Below are positions 60,001 through 64,000 of a DNA stretch of 64,000 nucleotides, one piece after another. Source of the DNA: Drosophila pseudoobscura. Taxonomy: Eukaryota > Arthropoda > Insecta > Diptera > Drosophilidae. A program made the position numbers and the translations under genes. Within the stretch, counting starts at the first letter, position 1, and the number at the start of each line of letters is the position of its first letter. The stretch covers positions 45,275,869-45,339,868 of the forward strand of contig NC_046683.1 of assembly GCF_009870125.1 (NCBI RefSeq), written 5' to 3'. The notes below the pieces were generated by a model. The model did no database searches. It saw only the letters and a list, made by a program, of their open reading frames with translations, and was not told the DNA's origin.

Positions 60001-63000
60001 GAGGCACGTGCCAACCGTTGCGTTGTGGAGACGTCTCCCGATTTCGGCTTCTGCTCTGTTCGCTTTTACAAATGACAAGCCCAGTTTGTGCCACACATTT
60101 GAATGCTTTGTGCCTGTCGTGTTGCTGTGTTGCGTTGTGTGCCTGTTGTGGTGTGTGGCATGCTGCATTGTATTTTAATGTTCCTGCCGTTGTGTTATCA
60201 TAAAATAAAATTTGCCGCTGCGTACGATTACTTGTGCCCGTCCCCGTCCCCGTCCCCCGTAATGCAGGGGGGGACGGGATGAATGGACGGACGGGAAAAG
60301 CCCCACACGAGCATCATGCAGTTGTGCTTTTGACTTTTAAAATGGGTTTAAATTTAAATGGATTACTGCCTCATGAGGGGCATGAGAGGTTTTCCAATAG
60401 AGAGACGGGCTCACGTTGCACGGCACAGAAACAGATGCAGATACTGATAGAAACCGAATATCAATCCGTTTATCCCTTTTTCGAGAGTCCAATTATATGC
60501 CAGGCCCTTCTATATAATCTGGCATAGACGGAGGCGGAACAGCCAATGAAATGCTAAAATGAAATGCGTTTCAAAGTAATAAAAATAGAAAAATGATACA
60601 ACACTCGGACTCTGCCTCTGCAAATAGAAGAGTAAAAATACGTAAAATGTTTTTGCCATGGCATCCTGTAAATGTTGCACATGCAACATCCGTCTCGTCC
60701 GATGGGACGAGGGGCGAGGGGGGGGGGCGGGGTGGTCTGCTGCTGCTGCTGCATCTGATGAAGCGCAAATGTTTTCTCTAGCTATTATTTATAGACTAAT
60801 TCATTTTGTGCGGCAATTGAACAGAGTTTTTCGGCTCCTCTTTTCGTTTTCATTTTCATTTTCATTTGAGGTATTGGCCAATTCGGATTGTATGGAAAAT
60901 AAACATTAGGCATAACACGACACAGACACACGTGCACACGTACACCGTACAACATGTGTCTGACCCAAGCCATGTGTTGTTGCATTTGTATTTGTATTCG
61001 TATTCGTGATACATATATCTTAAAAGTTAAATAGCCCGTGCGGACCATAAACTAGGCGAAATGAAAAACTCTAATGAAAGTCATAAAAGTATAAAAGATA
61101 TACGAGTAAATATATATGCAGATATATATCCACAAAGTGGGCGAAGCGACAGAAAATTTCATTAAAAAGCAGAAAAAAAAAACAGAAACGAAAATGGCGC
61201 CAAGTTTGCACATAAAGTTTGTTTTTACGCTAAACGTGTGAAGAATTCGCACCCCTCGAGCCTCGAGCCTCGGGCCTTGGGCTGCGAGCCTTGGGGCCTT
61301 GGGGCCTTGGGCCAGCAACAGTACAAGAGCTTAGAATATTTAATGCTTTTCCCGGCGGCCCGCTCTTCTTCGGGAGAGTCTTTGTACTATAAAAGATGTA
61401 CTATAATGAAAACTGGAGATCATAAAACATATGCAAATGGCGTGGGAGAAGAGCCATCCGCAATTGCAGCTCCGCCAACATTTCTCTTTCTCATGCACCG
61501 AGTCGTGTCGAGTCGAGTCGAGTCGAGTCTCAGGTCAGCCTCGAAACAAAGCTGGGAAAATGTTGTCTCACTCGCGTGCTTTCGTGCCGCGGAAAGCATT
61601 CCGTAAATGCATTTCCCATGCACTGCCAGCAAAAGCCAGAAGGCACAGAAGGGCAGCGGAAAGAACAGCAAAAAGCCAAGCAGCAAATGTAAGCAAACCT
61701 CTCGGAATCCCGCCGAACAGAAGTTACAATATTTAATTAAGTGTAGGAGATCATCATCATGTGGCAATCATTCAGCTTCCTCCAGCACCCCAGATACCTT
61801 CTCACTTTCTCACCATACGAGTGTAGTGGGCACTCGGAAGAGTACCTGCCTGCAGAGCAGTTGTTTTATGGTCATCTCGCGTGTCTCCCAATTTCGTCGT
61901 CACTTTCTTTTAATTGGTTTATTCCGCTTTGCCTATCACACCATTTCGGTTACAATAATAACGCCCTGAGCGCCCTGAGCGCCCTTGAGCATTGGTAATG
62001 TTCTGCCAGCAAATGTTTGGAGTGGTTTTTGGTTCCATTTTGTGATTATGGAAATGTCTAATGAGATTCGGTAAAATGTGAGACGAACGTCATAAAAGAC
62101 TGAGCAGCGAAACTGTGGAATTTAATAATTGAATATCTCTCTAGCCGAAAATTGAATTCACTTAGAGGGGACTCGTTCCATGTCCTGGCTCGTTAAAAAA
62201 TCTGCTCCTTTGGCACAGGCGACGAGGCCTTAGCCGCGACAAAACGCAACAACGGGAAAAGCTAAAAAAATATGTAGTTGCACTTTGGAAAAATGGGGAA
62301 AAGAACAATGGCGAAAAGGGCTTCGGCGGAGGGTTGGGATGGGTGCAGTGCTGAAAATTGTACCGACGCGACGGACGTGGCCGACGCGGCCGACGGTTGG
62401 CTGGTGGCACAGGACCCAGACAGAAGCCGATGCCAAACAAATGCTAATGAAAAGAGGCAGCAGAAAAAGATCCACAAACACTCAAGAGAGCGCTCTTTTT
62501 TATGGCCCTTGCCACTGTTTCCATTTACCATTTTCCGTTTTCCACTAGCCTGCTAAATTAATAATAGAAAGTAACGAAGGAAAGGCGCGACGAGTGTATA
62601 ATTAATTAAATAATAAGCCAGCGCCCCCCCCCACAGCCCCCCCACAGCCCCACCCAACATGAATCGACTTTTTACTCTTTAAGTTTGCTGCTCGTTTAAT
62701 ATGCATGATCTTGTTGTTGGCCAAATGTTACAATGCAGCTCGTTACGATTTCATGGACTGCACAGAAGGCAGCCAAAAACATTTGTAATATTTGCCACAC
62801 CCGCGTGGCAGAGCGGCTGCTGTTGGTGCTGCATGTGGCAGCATAATTAAAACTCCGTGTGTCGCATATTGCCGAATGCCGAAACTCTGCACAAAACTCT
62901 CCATAATCATGTAAAATTCTATTGGAAAGCAAACTATGGAAAACGCATAATTAATGCATTAGGAAGAAGCTGGGCCCCGAATGGCGGGGGGACATGTGTA

Positions 63001-63131
63001 CTCCCCGCTTGATTTATATTTATTGTGCGGACTGTGCCGCCGCTTCAGTATCAGATCTTACCAAATTGTGCACTGACATGGCCCACAAATGCCAGGCATA
63101 GTAGCAGCAGCAGTTGCAGTTGCAGTGGCAT
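27742..63131 (-). CDS. nrm: Immunoglobulin-superfamily transmembrane receptor, 26-exon model (probably neuromusculin)
   Basis: This is a cell-surface adhesion receptor. My model has a signal-peptide exon, 18 exons for nine Ig-like domains, a membrane exon and six cytoplasmic exons; all introns are GT-AG and all phases join. It sums to 7578 nt, or 2525 residues. Layout: signal 1-23, Ig1 about 25-130, Ig2 131-240, Ig3 241-352, Ig4 353-450, Ig5 451-553, Ig6-7 554-763, Ig8 764-848, Ig9 849-938, membrane helix about 950-977, tail 978-2525. Most Ig borders fall at phase-1 introns, as in modular Ig genes. There is no fibronectin domain, so it is not the sns/hibris type. The tail holds YENL, YENV and YINM (SH2-type sites) and ends REVHI, a class II PDZ-ligand pattern. 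The nrm name is from memory of the fly protein and is tentative; the IgSF call is firm. Confidence 0.75.
29573..31354 (-). CDS. nrm: Largest cytoplasmic exon (594 codons), low complexity with SH2-type sites
   Basis: The acceptor aatgccacag|TTCTCT and donor CACGAG|gtgcgt bound exactly 594 codons, phase 0 to 0. The reading begins FSTTPTNFNNNTN. It contains Gln/His tracts, VAPRPKRLNG, KKFYSLKFPGGGG, PPVYENVAEK, SIYRSDSGISNSSY and KTVYINMEGQ, then Gly/Ala/Ser-rich stretches and FEQYQLGHH. YINM matches both the p85 (YxxM) and Grb2/Drk (YxN) patterns; YENV matches YxN. Retaining the following intron would end the protein after 16 more codons at 29525. Confidence 0.75.
32425..32519 (-). CDS. nrm: Short cytoplasmic exon with GEYENLPFHGLQ
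   Basis: A 95-nt exon lies between acceptor atatatag|TACACG and donor AACAAG|gtacgg. It enters in phase 1 and leaves in phase 0. The encoded peptide includes SSSLGEPLTEPGEYENLPFH, whose YENL is a Grb2/Drk SH2-type site. It is the last exon that both tail versions could share. Confidence 0.75.
32520..33600 (-). other. Intron, no exon found
   Basis: A 67-codon ORF at 33133-33336 (GDLLEAERIASVNRLSEKEA) looks partly protein-like and follows a gatacaag| acceptor-like end. However, no donor gives a compatible phase, so I did not include it. Confidence 0.4.
33601..34134 (-). CDS. nrm: Cytoplasmic exon, Pro/Ser/Thr-rich
   Basis: The acceptor ccaatag-type 'cacctatag|TCACC' and donor CCAAA|gtaaga give 534 nt, phase 1 to 1. 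It encodes VTYKKTPAKSATNETTTKAA, a Gln run, a proline stretch RTPPPRPPPPTLPLRPPGLG (possible SH3/WW ligand), and SSPSKVEHVQS. Confidence 0.75.
34281..35203 (-). CDS. nrm: Cytoplasmic exon, 923 nt, with a basic patch KRTKKK
   Basis: The acceptor gtcatcag|TGTG and donor GCAGTG|gtagag bound the exon. It begins VLSYQPVMPKVGAALPILDT and runs through Gln-rich and (ET)n stretches. It then reads MERILSFVFKRTKKKSSDDG and HVGLLQTFWRGRGGHNDSTT. Its entry phase is satisfied only through the 34-nt exon at 35983-36016, which supports both. Confidence 0.75.
35560..35820. repeat. Interspersed-repeat fragment in an intron
   Basis: The segment contains 'gttatacccggaactaatac' and 'acagacagacagacaagac', both typical of element remnants. 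The first phrase is a reversed relative of the segment at about 2320. Confidence 0.4.
35983..36016 (-). CDS. nrm: 34-nt cytoplasmic microexon
   Basis: The acceptor acatataaag|ATCACA and donor CCAAAG|gtaagt bound 34 nt coding YHTEVSISASQ. It converts phase 1 from the membrane exon to phase 2, exactly what the next exon requires. Without it the downstream exon reads into a stop. Confidence 0.7.
37155..37295 (-). CDS. nrm: Transmembrane exon
   Basis: The acceptor ctcaaaaacag|AACAAT and donor ATAAAT|gtgagt give 141 nt. The reading is EQLAWWQRWEKTTLIILVAA, then a hydrophobic run through ILGLLLAVIIICCIIICVC, then a stop-transfer RRRRRQDK. The orientation is Ig domains outside and tail inside. Confidence 0.85.
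38008..38019 (-). CDS. nrm: Candidate 12-nt cassette microexon
   Basis: TCCGCCCGAAGA is bounded by 'cgaaatag|' and '|gtaagt', with a consensus-like branch site 'cactaac' about 25 nt upstream. It is phase 1 to 1, so inclusion would add four residues (VRPK) just before the membrane helix and change the next Glu to Lys. The signals are good but the exon is tiny; chance is possible. Confidence 0.4.
38243..38272 (-). CDS. nrm: Candidate 30-nt cassette microexon
   Basis: The acceptor 'gtttttatttgacag|CTGG' has a strong pyrimidine tract and the donor is GGCAAG|gtaaat. The 30 nt are phase 1 to 1 and would add AGSALFIWWQ before EQLAWWQRW. The end of the insert resembles the start of the membrane exon (WWQ in both), as if derived by local duplication. 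Confidence 0.45.
38556..49197 (-). CDS. nrm: Ectodomain block: nine Ig-like domains on 18 exons
   Basis: Exons in transcript order are 49197-49026, 48959-48811, 46943-46773, 45924-45766, 45425-45349, 44512-44414, 44346-44187, 44130-44019, 42148-41967, 41897-41722, 41650-41519, 41446-41331, 40742-40358, 40059-39930, 39858-39763, 39703-39545, 39473-39391 and 38742-38556. Most domains are split over two exons (Ig3 over three), with the first Cys-Trp half and the DxxxYxC half apart. Examples are LPCPV...NWFKG with GDEDIYLC (Ig1), TLFCNI...KVRWYAN with NYSCEG (Ig5), and ICKSFGNPEPSYEWRF with DNGTYTC (Ig8). Ig9 has LICTAFGNP and RTYRCVANNTVG. NxS/T sites are frequent. Phases at Ig borders are 1 except between Ig5 and Ig6 (0); the Ig6-Ig7 border lies within one exon. 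Confidence 0.8.
40743..41330 (-). other. nrm: Stop-free intron inside Ig6 (exitron candidate)
   Basis: This intron lies between AATAG|gtttgt and acccaacag|ATATCG. It is 588 nt, or 196 codons, and contains no stop in the frame of both flanking exons, so retention would keep the protein in frame. The insert would read FVAPQTQPQPQPK, then a Gln run with QLQLQLHPP, an (AS)n run, SSSSTSTSSSSYASS, and KMGKFTFVAQMVLQ. The donor (gtttgt) is weak. Splicing it out restores a normal Ig6 with FSCSVDDPGYPE joined to YRWLRGG, so I treat it as an intron by default. Confidence 0.5.
42388..43980. other. Intron between Ig4 half-exons; simple repeats
   Basis: There is no exon here. The intron includes a TGGG(C/T)G run near 42424-42450, a GACGACGCCGACG run near 42550-42590, the long G tract at 43372-43397, and a GTCCGTCCATCC run at about 43498-43530. 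Long ORFs over these are repeat-driven. Confidence 0.5.
43372..43397 (+). repeat. Homopolymer of 26 G
   Basis: An uninterrupted run of G follows 'gatgat' and precedes 'aggggaaatcg'. Exact length may be an assembly estimate. Confidence 0.85.
45567..45593 (+). repeat. ACGAA pentanucleotide repeat
   Basis: Five perfect cgaaa units lie in the intron between Ig2 and Ig3 exons. Confidence 0.85.
46950..48800. other. Intron between Ig1 and Ig2; AT-rich, with TG repeat
   Basis: There is no exon. The stretch includes GGTTTTCGG-type repeats near 47720-47780 and a (TG)n/(ATGTAT)n run at 48009-48090. Confidence 0.45.
48058..48090 (+). repeat. (TG)n microsatellite
   Basis: About 15 TG units follow a run of tatatgtatatg. 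Confidence 0.85.
51245..51280 (+). repeat. CTGTCGTTG short tandem repeat
   Basis: About four 9-bp units of gctgtcgtt type lie in the first intron. Confidence 0.7.
52014..52050 (+). repeat. GTCACC/GTCAAC hexanucleotide repeat
   Basis: Six tandem hexamers are present; the last two carry A in place of C. Confidence 0.8.
54775..55300. mobile_element. Probable degenerate transposon remnant in the intron
   Basis: The left edge has 'tatacccttgcagagagggtatta', a short imperfect palindrome seen at the edges or internal sites of many Drosophila repeats. The following 500 bp differ in texture from the repeat-poor flanks and contain only broken reading frames. No class is assignable. Confidence 0.35.
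58663..58686 (+). repeat. (GA)n microsatellite
   Basis: About ten GA units. GA runs can be GAGA-factor sites, but many simple repeats occur here, so no function is claimed. Confidence 0.8.
59885..59906. repeat. (ACGCGT) tandem hexamers
   Basis: Three to four acgcgt units form a self-complementary run at the right of a GC-variable stretch. Confidence 0.75.
63062..63131 (-). CDS. nrm: Signal-peptide exon of the IgSF receptor
   Basis: The ATG at 63131-63129 starts MPLQLQLLLLLCLAFVGHVS, a clean signal peptide, with likely cleavage near VSA|QF. The exon ends at CAATTTG|gtaaga in phase 1, which matches the Ig1 exon 13.9 kb away. The start context ccaacgATG is good for Drosophila. An upstream in-frame ATG at 63254 would add 41 residues dominated by an SPSPS repeat and would bury the signal, so I chose the downstream ATG. 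Confidence 0.75.
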
Positions 63132-64000
63132 CGTTGGGTGTGAAGATGGCCGCGAGGGCGATGGCGATGGCGATGACGATGGCGATGGCGATGGCGTCCG
63201 ACGCCCCGGCGACTTCTTGGGGATGCCGCTGTGTGGCGAGCGTCTCAGCAACATGTTTCCAGTGTTACAGACAGTGCCGCCAGTGTTGTGTTGTGTTGTT
63301 AGCCGAGAGTATTAAACACCTGCTTTCGGATTTGTCCTCACTCACGCGCATTCAATATTTGTTTGGATGGTGGTGGTGGTGGTGGTGCCGGTGGTGGGTG
63401 GGTGGGGAGTGGTGTGGTGTGGGTGTCGGTCGAGTCGCTTCTTTCGTTTCACGATTTCTGGTTTTTTTTTTTTTTGGTTTTTGCTTTGTTTTTGTTTTGT
63501 TTCGATGTCAGTTTTGTATTTCAATTTTCAGCCGCTGCCTCGCCTCGCTTTGGCATTTAGTTGATTTCTCTCTGCGTTTGCCTTTACAATATCATTTCCT
63601 TTGTTTCACATTGATTTTTCACTTGTATTCTATCTTTTTTTTTCCTTCTGATTTATTATTTTGTAGGTGTCGTATTTCAATCATTGAACATTTAGCACTT
63701 GGGTCTGCAAAGAAACCAGAGGAAGAATAATATTTCAGATTAATATAAAACAGGAGCAAAATCATCTAAGGTTTCTATGGAAATTGAAATGGAATTGGAA
63801 ATAAATGTGACTTGTGGTATGGTATTTGTGGAATCTACCTTTTGTTGCGCTTTAAAGTTAGCTTAAATCTGTCTTAAATGCCCGAATGTTTCGAGTTTAA
63901 CATCTCATCGCATAACATCTCATCGCATCGCATCGCATTGCAGACACACATCCTTAAGGACATGTATTGTAATTGAAACCAATTTGCTTTTGAAGCCAGC
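63132..64000 (-). other. Likely 5' leader or upstream region of the IgSF gene
   Basis: This stretch contains GCGATG repeats (63156-63195), a TGGTGG run (63368-63400) and poly-T tracts. No promoter motif is convincing and the transcription start may lie outside the window. Confidence 0.35.

Larger units (their letters stand above)
49198..63061 (-). other. First coding intron, about 13.9 kb
   Basis: The donor TTTG|gtaaga at the right and acceptor tccttgcag|ATCGGA at the left join phase 1 to phase 1. I found no exon or gene inside. It is rich in short tandem repeats, several of them listed. The size fits an intron carrying enhancers, but no specific element can be named from sequence alone. Confidence 0.6.

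Noticed and set aside
62800..62870. tRNA-like string 'gtggcagagcggct'
   Set aside because: No cloverleaf can be folded around it and there is no matching acceptor stem or B box.
27742..63131. Sidestep-family or sns/hibris identity for the IgSF gene
   Set aside because: There is no fibronectin III domain near the membrane and the Ig1 and tail sequences do not match what I recall of those families; neuromusculin fits better, though not proven.
1..64000. CRISPR arrays, operons, prophage or plasmid functions
   Set aside because: The window is eukaryotic with spliced genes; the only regular array (15156-16045) has no unique spacers.

Overview
The window is insect nuclear DNA and very probably comes from Drosophila. 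Genes are split by short GT-AG introns, microsatellites are abundant, coding exons carry CAG/polyglutamine runs, and a peptide G-protein-coupled receptor reads almost continuously like Drosophila CapaR. Several dispersed scraps (the 'accgggtataaaag' and 'tatacccttgcagag...gggtatta' types) resemble repeats of obscura-group flies. That species-group placement is from memory and weak.

Layout, left to right. 1-3785 holds two pieces of a tetratricopeptide (TPR) gene on the minus strand: an intact first exon running off the left edge, and a decayed tandem copy that lost exon 1, separated by repeat debris. A small minus-strand ORF with one membrane segment lies at 5.0-5.2 kb. CapaR (plus strand, 10 coding exons, 482 residues) occupies 5801-8458. 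A secreted, Pro/Gln-rich protein with one C-terminal Kazal domain (3 exons, 615 residues) follows at 10366-12369. From 13.0 to 17.0 kb there is a repeat-rich block: a CRE palindrome, three 68-bp repeats, a promoter/noncoding-exon-like stretch, and an 18-unit minisatellite with a 195-bp higher-order pattern. 17.2-24.9 kb shows no convincing gene.

The rest, about 25.9 to 63.1 kb, is one large minus-strand gene for an immunoglobulin-superfamily cell-surface receptor. I built a 26-exon model in which every splice phase joins and the total is an exact multiple of three: 2525 residues, with a signal peptide, nine Ig-like domains, one membrane helix and a cytoplasmic tail of about 1550 residues. From memory it best matches neuromusculin (nrm); that symbol is tentative. 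The gene has several unannotated-looking options: an alternative terminal exon with an ITIM-like tyrosine motif, two in-frame juxtamembrane microexons (30 and 12 nt), and a 588-nt intron inside Ig6 that is stop-free and a multiple of three (exitron candidate). Its first intron is about 13.9 kb and contains only simple repeats and transposon scraps.

The three better-supported genes are not obviously linked in function: a diuretic-peptide receptor, a secreted protease-inhibitor-like protein, and a neural/muscle adhesion receptor.
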